Below are positions 29,201 to 44,200 of a stretch of 51,838 bases of DNA, one piece after another. Numbering within the stretch: position 1 is the first letter of the stretch; each line of letters begins with the position of its first letter. Under the pieces are notes generated by a model that saw only the letters and a list, made by a program, of their open reading frames with translations, had not been told where the DNA came from and did not search any database. A program made the translations under genes and the position numbers. The stretch lies in contig CAXKVV010001037.1 of assembly GCA_964058805.1 (NCBI GenBank), forward strand, positions 1 through 51,838, read 5' to 3'. Origin of the DNA: Schoenoplectus triqueter (taxonomy: Eukaryota > Streptophyta > Magnoliopsida > Poales > Cyperaceae).

Positions 29201-32200
29201 AATATAAACTTTCTGCCACACTCATTTTGGTCAAAGTTTCATCCGTATGTGTTGAAAAATGCTGTTTAGACATGTTAATTTTATTTTATGTCATTTTATG
29301 CCTCATTACTGTGTAAATTCAAGCAAATTACAATGGACACTTCAAATATTGTCCATTATGTGTTTTTATAATTAAATATTCAATATTAAGATTTTAGTAA
29401 ACTAACTTTGCCTAAAACTTCATCCATATGCTTTGAAAACTGCAGTTTAAACGAGTTGTTTGTGTTTTATGTTATTTTGGCCTCATAACTGCGCATAAAT
29501 TCGTAAAAAATTATATGAACACTCCAAATATTTTGTATTATGTGTTTTTATAATAAAATATTCAATATTAATATTCTGCAACACTTATTTTGCAAAAAAC
29601 ATCATCCGCATGTATTAAAAACTGTTGTTTTATCAAGTTACTTGCATTTTGTGTTACTTTGGTCTCATAACTATGCATAAATTCGGAAAATATATATGGA
29701 CACATATAATTTTGGCTATCATATGTTTTTATAATTAAATATTCAATATTAAGATTCTATGACACTTATTTTATCCAAAATATCATCCAGTTGAATTAAA
29801 TCTGCTGTTTTAACGAGTTGTTTTCGTTTTATGTTATTTTGGCCTCACTACCGCACGTAAATTCGTCCGAATTCATATGAACTCTACTAATATTGTCTCT
29901 TATATGTTTTTACAATTGAATATCTAACGTGAATATTCTACGACACTCATTTTGCACAACACATCCGCTGGATGCATTAAAAACTATTGTTTAAATAAGT
30001 TGATTGTGTTTTATGTTACTTTTGCCTCATAACTGAAATTAATTTCATGAAAATTAATATGAACACTCCTAATATTGTCCACTATATGATTTTATAATTG
30101 AATATTCAATATGAATTTTTCTCTGACACTCATTTTGCTCAAAAACATCATCCGAATGTATTAAAACTTCTGCTTAAACGGGTTGTTTGCATTTTATGTT
30201 ATATTTTGCCCCATTACTGTGCGTACATTCATGAAAATTCATATGGACCCTTCAAATATTATCTGTTGCATGTTATTATAATTAAATATTCAATATTAAT
30301 ATTTTCCAACACAAAATTTGCCTAAAACATCATCCAGATGCATTGAGAACTGCTGTTAAAATGACTTGTTTGCGTTTTATGTTATTTTAACCTCATAACT
30401 GCATATAAATTCATGCAAATTCTTATGAACACTCCTAATATTTTATATTATGTGTTTTTAGAATTAAATATTTAATATAATAATTCTACGACACTCATTT
30501 TGCATAAAATATCATCCATATGTATTAAAAACTGTCGTTTAAACAAGTTGATTTCATTTTATGTAATTTTGGCCTCACAACTGCGCATAAATTCATGCAA
30601 ATTTAAATGGAGACTTCTAATTTTGTCTATTATATGTTTCAATAGTTAAATATTCAATATTAAGATTTTATGACATTTAATTTGCCAAAAACGAAATCAA
30701 GATGAATTTCAAACTGCTGTTTAAATGAGTTTTCTGCGTTTTATCGTATTTTGGCCTCACAACTGCGTGTAAATTCATTAAAATTCAAATGTGCACTCCT
30801 AATGTTGTTTATTGTATGTTTTCACAGTTGAATATTCTATATGACTATTCTACGAAACTCATTTTGCCCAAAATATGCTCTAAATGCAATAAAAACAGTT
30901 GTTTAAATAAGTTGATTGTGTTTTATATTATTTTGGCCTTGTAACTTCAATGAATTTCGTGAAAATTGATACGAACACTCCTAATATTGTCTATTATATG
31001 ATTTTATTATTAAATATTCAATATAAACTTTCTGCCACACTCATTTTGGTCAAAGTTTCATCCGTATGTGTTGAAAAATGCTGTTTAGACATGTTAATTT
31101 TATTTTATGTCATTTTATGCCTCATTACTGTGTAAATTCAAGCAAATTACAATGGACACTTCAAATATTGTCCATTATGTGTTTTTATAATTAAATATTC
31201 AATATTAAGATTTTAGTAAACTAACTTTGCCTAAAACTTCATCCATATGCTTTGAAAACTGCAGTTTAAACGAGTTGTTTGTGTTTTATGTTATTTTGGC
31301 CTCATAACTGCGCATAAATTCGTAAAAAATTATATGAACACTCCAAATATTTTGTATTATGTGTTTTTATAATAAAATATTCAATATTAATATTCTGCAA
31401 CACTTATTTTGCAAAAAACATCATCCGCATGTATTAAAAACTGTTGTTTTATCAAGTTACTTGCATTTTGTGTTACTTTGGTCTCATAACTATGCATAAA
31501 TTCGGAAAATATATATGGACACATATAATTTTGGCTATCATATGTTTTTATAATTAAATATTCAATATTAAGATTCTATGACACTTATTTTATCCAAAAT
31601 ATCATCCAGTTGAATTAAATCTGCTGTTTTAACGAGTTGTTTTCGTTTTATGTTATTTTGGCCTCACTACCGCACGTAAATTCGTCCGAATTCATATGAA
31701 CTCTACTAATATTGTCTCTTATATGTTTTTACAATTGAATATCTAACGTGAATATTCTACGACACTCATTTTGCACAACACATCCGCTGGATGCATTAAA
31801 AACTATTGTTTAAATAAGTTGATTGTGTTTTATGTTACTTTTGCCTCATAACTGAAATTAATTTCATGAAAATTAATATGAACACTCCTAATATTGTCCA
31901 CTATATGATTTTATAATTGAATATTCAATATGAATTTTTCTCTGACACTCATTTTGCTCAAAAACATCATCCGAATGTATTAAAACTTCTGCTTAAACGG
32001 GTTGTTTGCATTTTATGTTATATTTTGCCCCATTACTGTGCGTACATTCATGAAAATTCACATGGACCCTTCAAATATTATCTGTTGCATGTTATTATAA
32101 TTAAATATTCAATATTAATATTTTCCAACACAAAATTTGCCTAAAACATCATCCAGATGCATTGAGAACTGCTGTTAAAATGACTTGTTTGCGTTTTATG

Positions 32201-35200
32201 TTATTTTAACCTCATAACTGCATATAAATTCATGCAAATTCTTATGAACACTCCTAATATTTTATATTATGTGTTTTTAGAATTAAATATTTAATATAAT
32301 AATTCTACGACACTCATTTTGCATAAAATATCATCCATATGTATTAAAAACTGTCGTTTAAACAAGTTGATTTCATTTTATGTAATTTTGGCCTCACAAC
32401 TGCGCATAAATTCATGCAAATTTAAATGGAGACTTCTAATTTTGTCTATTATATGTTTCAATAGTTAAATATTCAATATTAAGATTTTATGACATTTAAT
32501 TTGCCAAAAACGAAATCAAGATGAATTTCAAACTGCTGTTTAAATGAGTTTTCTGCGTTTTATCGTATTTTGGCCTCACAACTGCGTGTAAATTCATTAA
32601 AATTCAAATGTGCACTCCTAATGTTGTTTATTGTATGTTTTCACAGTTGAATATTCTATATGACTATTCTACGAAACTCATTTTGCCCAAAATATGCTCT
32701 AAATGCAATAAAAACAGTTGTTTAAATAAGTTGATTGTGTTTTATATTATTTTGGCCTTGTAACTTCAATGAATTTCGTGAAAATTGATACGAACACTCC
32801 TAATATTGTCTATTATATGATTTTATTATTAAATATTCAATATAAACTTTCTGCCACACTCATTTTGGTCAAAGTTTCATCCGTATGTGTTGAAAAATGC
32901 TGTTTAGACATGTTAATTTTATTTTATGTCATTTTATGCCTCATTACTGTGTAAATTCAAGCAAATTACAATGAACACTTCAAATATTGTCCATTATGTG
33001 TTTTTATAATTAAATATTCAATATTAAGATTTTAGTAAACTAACTTTGCCTAAAACTTCATCCATATGCTTTGAAAACTGCAGTTTAAACGAGTTGTTTG
33101 TGTTTTATGTTATTTTGGCCTCATAACTGCGCATAAATTCGTAAAAAATTATATGAACACTCCAAATATTTTGTATTATGTGTTTTTATAATAAAATATT
33201 CAATATTAATATTCTGCAACACTTATTTTGCAAAAAACATCATCCGCATGTATTAAAAACTGTTGTTTTATCAAGTTACTTGCATTTTGTGTTACTTTGG
33301 TCTCATAACTATGCATAAATTCGGAAAATATATATGGACACATATAATTTTGGCTATCATATGTTTTTATAATTAAATATTCAATATTAAGATTCTATGA
33401 CACTTATTTTATCCAAAATATCATCCAGTTGAATTAAATCTGCTGTTTTAACGAGTTGTTTTCGTTTTATGTTATTTTGGCCTCACTACCGCACGTAAAT
33501 TCGTCCGAATTCATATGAACTCTACTAATATTGTCTCTTATATGTTTTTACAATTGAATATCTAACGTGAATATTCTACGACACTCATTTTGCACAACAC
33601 ATCCGCTGGATGCATTAAAAACTATTGTTTAAATAAGTTGATTGTGTTTTATGTTACTTTTGCCTCATAACTGAAATTAATTTCATGAAAATTAATATGA
33701 ACACTCCTAATATTGTCCACTATATGATTTTATAATTGAATATTCAATATGAATTTTTCTCTGACACTCATTTTGCTCAAAAACATCATCCGAATGTATT
33801 AAAACTTCTGCTTAAACGGGTTGTTTGCATTTTATGTTATATTTTGCCCCATTACTGTGCGTACATTCATGAAAATTCACATGGACCCTTCAAATATTAT
33901 CTGTTGCATGTTATTATAATTAAATATTCAATATTAATATTTTCCAACACAAAATTTGCCTAAAACATCATCCAGATGCATTGAGAACTGCTGTTAAAAT
34001 GACTTGTTTGCGTTTTATGTTATTTTAACCTCATAACTGCATATAAATTCATGCAAATTCTTATGAACACTCCTAATATTTTATATTATGTGTTTTTAGA
34101 ATTAAATATTTAATATAATAATTCTACGACACTCATTTTGCATAAAATATCATCCATATGTATTAAAAACTGTCGTTTAAACAAGTTGATTTCATTTTAT
34201 GTAATTTTGGCCTCACAACTGCGCATAAATTCATGCAAATTTAAATGGAGACTTCTAATTTTGTCTATTATATGTTTCAATAGTTAAATATTCAATATTA
34301 AGATTTTATGACATTTAATTTGCCAAAAACGAAATCAAGATGAATTTCAAACTGCTGTTTAAATGAGTTTTCTGCGTTTTATCGTATTTTGGCCTCACAA
34401 CTGCGTGTAAATTCATTAAAATTCAAATGTGCACTCCTAATGTTGTTTATTGTATGTTTTCACAGTTGAATATTCTATATGACTATTCTACGAAACTCAT
34501 TTTGCCCAAAATATGCTCTAAATGCAATAAAAACAGTTGTTTAAATAAGTTGATTGTGTTTTATATTATTTTGGCCTTGTAACTTCAATGAATTTCGTGA
34601 AAATTGATACGAACACTCCTAATATTGTCTATTATATGATTTTATTATTAAATATTCAATATAAACTTTCTGCCACACTCATTTTGGTCAAAGTTTCATC
34701 CGTATGTGTTGAAAAATGCTGTTTAGACATGTTAATTTTATTTTATGTCATTTTATGCCTCATTACTGTGTAAATTCAAGCAAATTACAATGGACACTTC
34801 AAATATTGTCCATTATGTGTTTTTATAATTAAATATTCAATATTAAGATTTTAGTAAACTAACTTTGCCTAAAACTTCATCCATATGCTTTGAAAACTGC
34901 AGTTTAAACGAGTTGTTTGTGTTTTATGTTATTTTGGCCTCATAACTGCGCATAAATTCGTAAAAAATTATATGAACACTCCAAATATTTTGTATTATGT
35001 GTTTTTATAATAAAATATTCAATATTAATATTCTGCAACACTTATTTTGCAAAAAACATCATCCGCATGTATTAAAAACTGTTGTTTTATCAAGTTACTT
35101 GCATTTTGTGTTACTTTGGTCTCATAACTATGCATAAATTCGGAAAATATATATGGACACATATAATTTTGGCTATCATATGTTTTTATAATTAAATATT

Positions 35201-38200
35201 CAATATTAAGATTCTATGACACTTATTTTATCCAAAATATCATCCAGTTGAATTAAATCTGCTGTTTTAACGAGTTGTTTTCGTTTTATGTTATTTTGGC
35301 CTCACTACCGCACGTAAATTCGTCCGAATTCATATGAACTCTACTAATATTGTCTCTTATATGTTTTTACAATTGAATATCTAACGTGAATATTCTACGA
35401 CACTCATTTTGCACAACACATCCGCTGGATGCATTAAAAACTATTGTTTAAATAAGTTGATTGTGTTTTATGTTACTTTTGCCTCATAACTGAAATTAAT
35501 TTCATGAAAATTAATATGAACACTCCTAATATTGTCCACTATATGATTTTATAATTGAATATTCAATATGAATTTTTCTCTGACACTCATTTTGCTCAAA
35601 AACATCATCCGAATGTATTAAAACTTCTGCTTAAACGGGTTGTTTGCATTTTATGTTATATTTTGCCCCATTACTGTGCGTACATTCATGAAAATTCACA
35701 TGGACCCTTCAAATATTATCTGTTGCATGTTATTATAATTAAATATTCAATATTAATATTTTCCAACACAAAATTTGCCTAAAACATCATCCAGATGCAT
35801 TGAGAACTGCTGTTAAAATGACTTGTTTGCGTTTTATGTTATTTTAACCTCATAACTGCATATAAATTCATGCAAATTCTTATGAACACTCCTAATATTT
35901 TATATTATGTGTTTTTAGAATTAAATATTTAATATAATAATTCTACGACACTCATTTTGCATAAAATATCATCCATATGTATTAAAAACTGTCGTTTAAA
36001 CAAGTTGATTTCATTTTATGTAATTTTGGCCTCACAACTGCGCATAAATTCATGCAAATTTAAATGGAGACTTCTAATTTTGTCTATTATATGTTTCAAT
36101 AGTTAAATATTCAATATTAAGATTTTATGACATTTAATTTGCCAAAAACGAAATCAAGATGAATTTCAAACTGCTGTTTAAATGAGTTTTCTGCGTTTTA
36201 TCGTATTTTGGCCTCACAACTGCGTGTAAATTCATTAAAATTCAAATGTGCACTCCTAATGTTGTTTATTGTATGTTTTCACAGTTGAATATTCTATATG
36301 ACTATTCTACGAAACTCATTTTGCCCAAAATATGCTCTAAATGCAATAAAAACAGTTGTTTAAATAAGTTGATTGTGTTTTATATTATTTTGGCCTTGTA
36401 ACTTCAATGAATTTCGTGAAAATTGATACGAACACTCCTAATATTGTCTATTATATGATTTTATTATTAAATATTCAATATAAACTTTCTGCCACACTCA
36501 TTTTGGTCAAAGTTTCATCCGTATGTGTTGAAAAATGCTGTTTAGACATGTTAATTTTATTTTATGTCATTTTATGCCTCATTACTGTGTAAATTCAAGC
36601 AAATTACAATGGACACTTCAAATATTGTCCATTATGTGTTTTTATAATTAAATATTCAATATTAAGATTTTAGTAAACTAACTTTGCCTAAAACTTCATC
36701 CATATGCTTTGAAAACTGCAGTTTAAACGAGTTGTTTGTGTTTTATGTTATTTTGGCCTCATAACTGCGCATAAATTCGTAAAAAATTATATGAACACTC
36801 CAAATATTTTGTATTATGTGTTTTTATAACAAAATATTCAATATTAATATTCTGCAACACTTATTTTGCAAAAAACATCATCCGCATGTATTAAAAACTG
36901 CTGTTTTATCAAGTTACTTGCATTTTGTGTTACTTTGGTCTCATAACTATGCATAAATTCGGAAAATATATATGGACACATATAATTTTGGCTATCATAT
37001 GTTTTTATAATTAAATATTCAATATTAAGATTCTATGACACTTATTTTATCCAAAATATCATCCAGTTGAATTAAATCTGCTGTTTTAACGAGTTGTTTT
37101 CGTTTTATGTTATTTTGGCCTCACTACCGCACGTAAATTCGTCCGAATTCATATGAACTCTACTAATATTGTCTCTTATATGTTTTTACAATTGAATATC
37201 TAACGTGAATATTCTACGACACTCATTTTGCACAACACATCCGCTGGATGCATTAAAAACTATTGTTTAAATAAGTTGATTGTGTTTTATGTTACTTTTG
37301 CCTCATAACTGAAATTAATTTCATGAAAATTAATATGAACACTCCTAATATTGTCCACTATATGATTTTATAATTGAATATTCAATATGAATTTTTCTCT
37401 GACACTCATTTTGCTCAAAAACATCATCCGAATGTATTAAAACTTCTGCTTAAACGGGTTGTTTGCATTTTATGTTATATTTTGCCCCATTACTGTGCGT
37501 ACATTCATGAAAATTCACATGGACCCTTCAAATATTATCTGTTGCATGTTATTATAATTAAATATTCAATATTAATATTTTCCAACACAAAATTTGCCTA
37601 AAACATCATCCAGATGCATTGAGAACTGCTGTTAAAATGACTTGTTTGCGTTTTATGTTATTTTAACCTCATAACTGCATATAAATTCATGCAAATTCTT
37701 ATGAACACTCCTAATATTTTATATTATGTGTTTTTAGAATTAAATATTTAATATAATAATTCTACGACACTCATTTTGCATAAAATATCATCCATATGTA
37801 TTAAAAACTGTCGTTTAAACAAGTTGATTTCATTTTATGTAATTTTGGCCTCACAACTGCGCATAAATTCATGCAAATTTAAATGGAGACTTCTAATTTT
37901 GTCTATTATATGTTTCAATAGTTAAATATTCAATATTAAGATTTTATGACATTTAATTTGCCAAAAATGAAATCAAGATGAATTTCAAACTGCTGTTTAA
38001 ATGAGTTTTCTGCGTTTTATCGTATTTTGGCCTCACAACTGCGTGTAAATTCATTAAAATTCAAATGTGCACTCCTAATGTTGTTTATTGTATGTTTTCA
38101 CAGTTGAATATTCTATATGACTATTCTACGAAACTCATTTTGCCCAAAATATGCTCTAAATGCAATAAAAACAGTTGTTTAAATAAGTTGATTGTGTTTT

Positions 38201-41200
38201 ATATTATTTTGGCCTTGTAACTTCAATGAATTTCGTGAAAATTGATACGAACACTCCTAATATTGTCTATTATATGATTTTATTATTAAATATTCAATAT
38301 AAACTTTCTGCCACACTCATTTTGGTCAAAGTTTCATCCGTATGTGTTGAAAAATGCTGTTTAGACATGTTAATTTTATTTTATGTCATTTTATGCCTCA
38401 TTACTGTGTAAATTCAAGCAAATTACAATGGACACTTCAAATATTGTCCATTATGTGTTTTTATAATTAAATATTCAATATTAAGATTTTAGTAAACTAA
38501 CTTTGCCTAAAACTTCATCCATATGCTTTGAAAACTGCAGTTTAAACGAGTTGTTTGTGTTTTATGTTATTTTGGCCTCATAACTGCGCATAAATTCGTA
38601 AAAAATTATATGAACACTCCAAATATTTTGTATTATGTGTTTTTATAATAAAATATTCAATATTAATATTCTGCAACACTTATTTTGCAAAAAACATCAT
38701 CCGCATGTATTAAAAACTGTTGTTTTATCAAGTTACTTGCATTTTGTGTTACTTTGGTCTCATAACTATGCATAAATTCGGAAAATATATATGGACACAT
38801 ATAATTTTGGCTATCATATGTTTTTATAATTAAATATTCAATATTAAGATTCTATGACACTTATTTTATCCAAAATATCATCCAGTTGAATTAAATCTGC
38901 TGTTTTAACGAGTTGTTTTCGTTTTATGTTATTTTGGCCTCACTACCGCACGTAAATTCGTCCGAATTCATATGAACTCTACTAATATTGTCTCTTATAT
39001 GTTTTTACAATTGAATATCTAACGTGAATATTCTACGACACTCATTTTGCACAACACATCCGCTGGATGCATTAAAAACTATTGTTTAAATAAGTTGATT
39101 GTGTTTTATGTTACTTTTGCCTCATAACTGAAATTAATTTCATGAAAATTAATATGAACACTCCTAATATTGTCCACTATATGATTTTATAATTGAATAT
39201 TCAATATGAATTTTTCTCTGACACTCATTTTGCTCAAAAACATCATCCGAATGTATTAAAACTTCTGCTTAAACGGGTTGTTTGCATTTTATGTTATATT
39301 TTGCCCCATTACTGTGCGTACATTCATGAAAATTCACATGGACCCTTCAAATATTATCTGTTGCATGTTATTATAATTAAATATTCAATATTAATATTTT
39401 CCAACACAAAATTTGCCTAAAACATCATCCAGATGCATTGAGAACTGCTGTTAAAATGACTTGTTTGCGTTTTATGTTATTTTAACCTCATAACTGCATA
39501 TAAATTCATGCAAATTCTTATGAACACTCCTAATATTTTATATTATGTGTTTTTAGAATTAAATATTTAATATAATAATTCTACGACACTCATTTTGCAT
39601 AAAATATCATCCATATGTATTAAAAACTGTCGTTTAAACAAGTTGATTTCATTTTATGTAATTTTGGCCTCACAACTGCGCATAAATTCATGCAAATTTA
39701 AATGGAGACTTCTAATTTTATCTATTATATGTTTCAATAGTTAAATATTCAATATTAAGATTTTATGACATTTAATTTGCCAAAAACGAAATCAAGATGA
39801 ATTTCAAACTGCTGTTTAAATGAGTTTTCTGCGTTTTATCGTATTTTGGCCTCACAACTGCGTGTAAATTCATTAAAATTCAAATGTGCACTCCTAATGT
39901 TGTTTATTGTATGTTTTCACAGTTGAATATTCTATATGACTATTCTACGAAACTCATTTTGCCCAAAATATGCTCTAAATGCAATAAAAACAGTTGTTTA
40001 AATAAGTTGATTGTGTTTTATATTATTTTGGCCTTGTAACTTCAATGAATTTCGTGAAAATTGATACGAACACTCCTAATATTGTCTATTATATGATTTT
40101 ATTATTAAATATTCAATATAAACTTTCTGCCACACTCATTTTGGTCAAAGTTTCATCCGTATGTGTTGAAAAATGCTGTTTAGACATGTTAATTTTATTT
40201 TATGTCATTTTATGCCTCATTACTGTGTAAATTCAAGCAAATTACAATGGACACTTCAAATATTGTCCATTATGTGTTTTTATAATTAAATATTCAATAT
40301 TAAGATTTTAGTAAACTAACTTTGCCTAAAACTTCATCCATATGCTTTGAAAACTGCAGTTTAAACGAGTTGTTTGTGTTTTATGTTATTTTGGCCTCAT
40401 AACTGCGCATAAATTCGTAAAAAATTATATGAACACTCCAAATATTTTGTATTATGTGTTTTTATAACAAAATATTCAATATTAATATTCTGCAACACTT
40501 ATTTTGCAAAAAACATCATCCGCATGTATTAAAAACTGTTGTTTTATCAAGTTACTTGCATTTTGTGTTACTTTGGTCTCATAACTATGCATAAATTCGG
40601 AAAATATATATGGACACATATAATTTTGGCTATCATATGTTTTTATAATTAAATATTCAATATTAAGATTCTATGACACTTATTTTATCCAAAATATCAT
40701 CCAGTTGAATTAAATCTGCTGTTTTAACGAGTTGTTTTCGTTTTATGTTATTTTGGCCTCACTACCGCACGTAAATTCGTCCGAATTCATATGAACTCTA
40801 CTAATATTGTCTCTTATATGTTTTTACAATTGAATATCTAACGTGAATATTCTACGACACTCATTTTGCACAACACATCCGCTGGATGCATTAAAAACTA
40901 TTGTTTAAATAAGTTGATTGTGTTTTATGTTACTTTTGCCTCATAACTGAAATTAATTTCATGAAAATTAATATGAACACTCCTAATATTGTCCACTATA
41001 TGATTTTATAATTGAATATTCAATATGAATTTTTCTCTGACACTCATTTTGCTCAAAAACATCATCCGAATGTATTAAAACTTCTGCTTAAACGGGTTGT
41101 TTGCATTTTATGTTATATTTTGCCCCATTACTGTGCGTACATTCATGAAAATTCACATGGACCCTTCAAATATTATCTGTTGCATGTTATTATAATTAAA

Positions 41201-44200
41201 TATTCAATATTAATATTTTCCAACACAAAATTTGCCTAAAACATCATCCAGATGCATTGAGAACTGCTGTTAAAATGACTTGTTTGCGTTTTATGTTATT
41301 TTAACCTCATAACTGCATATAAATTCATGCAAATTCTTATGAACACTCCTAATATTTTATATTATGTGTTTTTAGAATTAAATATTTAATATAATAATTC
41401 TACGACACTCATTTTGCATAAAATATCATCCATATGTATTAAAAACTGTCGTTTAAACAAGTTGATTTCATTTTATGTAATTTTGGCCTCACAACTGCGC
41501 ATAAATTCATGCAAATTTAAATGGAGACTTCTAATTTTGTCTATTATATGTTTCAATAGTTAAATATTCAATATTAAGATTTTATGACATTTAATTTGCC
41601 AAAAACGAAATCAAGATGAATTTCAAACTGCTGTTTAAATGAGTTTTCTGCGTTTTATCGTATTTTGGCCTCACAACTGCGTGTAAATTCATTAAAATTC
41701 AAATGTGCACTCCTAATGTTGTTTATTGTATGTTTTCACAGTTGAATATTCTATATGACTATTCTACGAAACTCATTTTGCCCAAAATATGCTCTAAATG
41801 CAATAAAAACAGTTGTTTAAATAAGTTGATTGTGTTTTATATTATTTTGGCCTTGTAACTTCAATGAATTTCGTGAAAATTGATACGAACACTCCTAATA
41901 TTGTCTATTATATGATTTTATTATTAAATATTCAATATAAACTTTCTGCCACACTCATTTTGGTCAAAGTTTCATCCGTATGTGTTGAAAAATGCTGTTT
42001 AGACATGTTAATTTTATTTTATGTCATTTTATGCCTCATTACTGTGTAAATTCAAGCAAATTACAATGGACACTTCAAATATTGTCCATTATGTGTTTTT
42101 ATAATTAAATATTCAATATTAAGATTTTAGTAAACTAACTTTGCCTAAAACTTCATCCATATGCTTTGAAAACTGCAGTTTAAACGAGTTGTTTGTGTTT
42201 TATGTTATTTTGGCCTCATAACTGCGCATAAATTCGTAAAAAATTATATGAACACTCCAAATATTTTGTATTATGTGTTTTTATAATAAAATATTCAATA
42301 TTAATATTCTGCAACACTTATTTTGCAAAAAACATCATCCGCATGTATTAAAAACTGTTGTTTTATCAAGTTACTTGCATTTTGTGTTACTTTGGTCTCA
42401 TAACTATGCATAAATTCGGAAAATATATATGGACACATATAATTTTGGCTATCATATGTTTTTATAATTAAATATTCAATATTAAGATTCTATGACACTT
42501 ATTTTATCCAAAATATCATCCAGTTGAATTAAATCTGCTGTTTTAACGAGTTGTTTTCGTTTTATGTTATTTTGGCCTCACTACCGCACGTAAATTCGTC
42601 CGAATTCATATGAACTCTACTAATATTGTCTCTTATATGTTTTTACAATTGAATATCTAACGTGAATATTCTACGACACTCATTTTGCACAACACATCCG
42701 CTGGATGCATTAAAAACTATTGTTTAAATAAGTTGATTGTGTTTTATGTTACTTTTGCCTCATAACTGAAATTAATTTCATGAAAATTAATATGAACACT
42801 CCTAATATTGTCCACTATATGATTTTATAATTGAATATTCAATATGAATTTTTCTCTGACACTCATTTTGCTCAAAAACATCATCCGAATGTATTAAAAC
42901 TTCTGCTTAAACGGGTTGTTTGCATTTTATGTTATATTTTGCCCCATTACTGTGCGTACATTCATGAAAATTCACATGGACCCTTCAAATATTATCTGTT
43001 GCATGTTATTATAATTAAATATTCAATATTAATATTTTCCAACACAAAATTTGCCTAAAACATCATCCAGATGCATTGAGAACTGCTGTTAAAATGACTT
43101 GTTTGCGTTTTATGTTATTTTAACCTCATAACTGCATATAAATTCATGCAAATTCTTATGAACACTCCTAATATTTTATATTATGTGTTTTTAGAATTAA
43201 ATATTTAATATAATAATTCTACGACACTCATTTTGCATAAAATATCATCCATATGTATTAAAAACTGTCGTTTAAACAAGTTGATTTCATTTTATGTAAT
43301 TTTGGCCTCACAACTGCGCATAAATTCATGCAAATTTAAATGGAGACTTCTAATTTTGTCTATTATATGTTTCAATAGTTAAATATTCAATATTAAGATT
43401 TTATGACATTTAATTTGCCAAAAACGAAATCAAGATGAATTTCAAACTGCTGTTTAAATGAGTTTTCTGCGTTTTATCGTATTTTGGCCTCACAACTGCG
43501 TGTAAATTCATTAAAATTCAAATGTGCACTCCTAATGTTGTTTATTGTATGTTTTCACAGTTGAATATTCTATATGACTATTCTACGAAACTCATTTTGC
43601 CCAAAATATGCTCTAAATGCAATAAAAACAGTTGTTTAAATAAGTTGATTGTGTTTTATATTATTTTGGCCTTGTAACTTCAATGAATTTCGTGAAAATT
43701 GATACGAACACTCCTAATATTGTCTATTATATGATTTTATTATTAAATATTCAATATAAACTTTCTGCCACACTCATTTTGGTCAAAGTTTCATCCGTAT
43801 GTGTTGAAAAATGCTGTTTAGACATGTTAATTTTATTTTATGTCATTTTATGCCTCATTACTGTGTAAATTCAAGCAAATTACAATGGACACTTCAAATA
43901 TTGTCCATTATGTGTTTTTATAATTAAATATTCAATATTAAGATTTTAGTAAACTAACTTTGCCTAAAACTTCATCCATATGCTTTGAAAACTGCAGTTT
44001 AAACGAGTTGTTTGTGTTTTATGTTATTTTGGCCTCATAACTGCGCATAAATTCGTAAAAAATTATATGAACACTCCAAATATTTTGTATTATGTGTTTT
44101 TATAATAAAATATTCAATATTAATATTCTGCAACACTTATTTTGCAAAAAACATCATCCGCATGTATTAAAAACTGCTGTTTTATCAAGTTACTTGCATT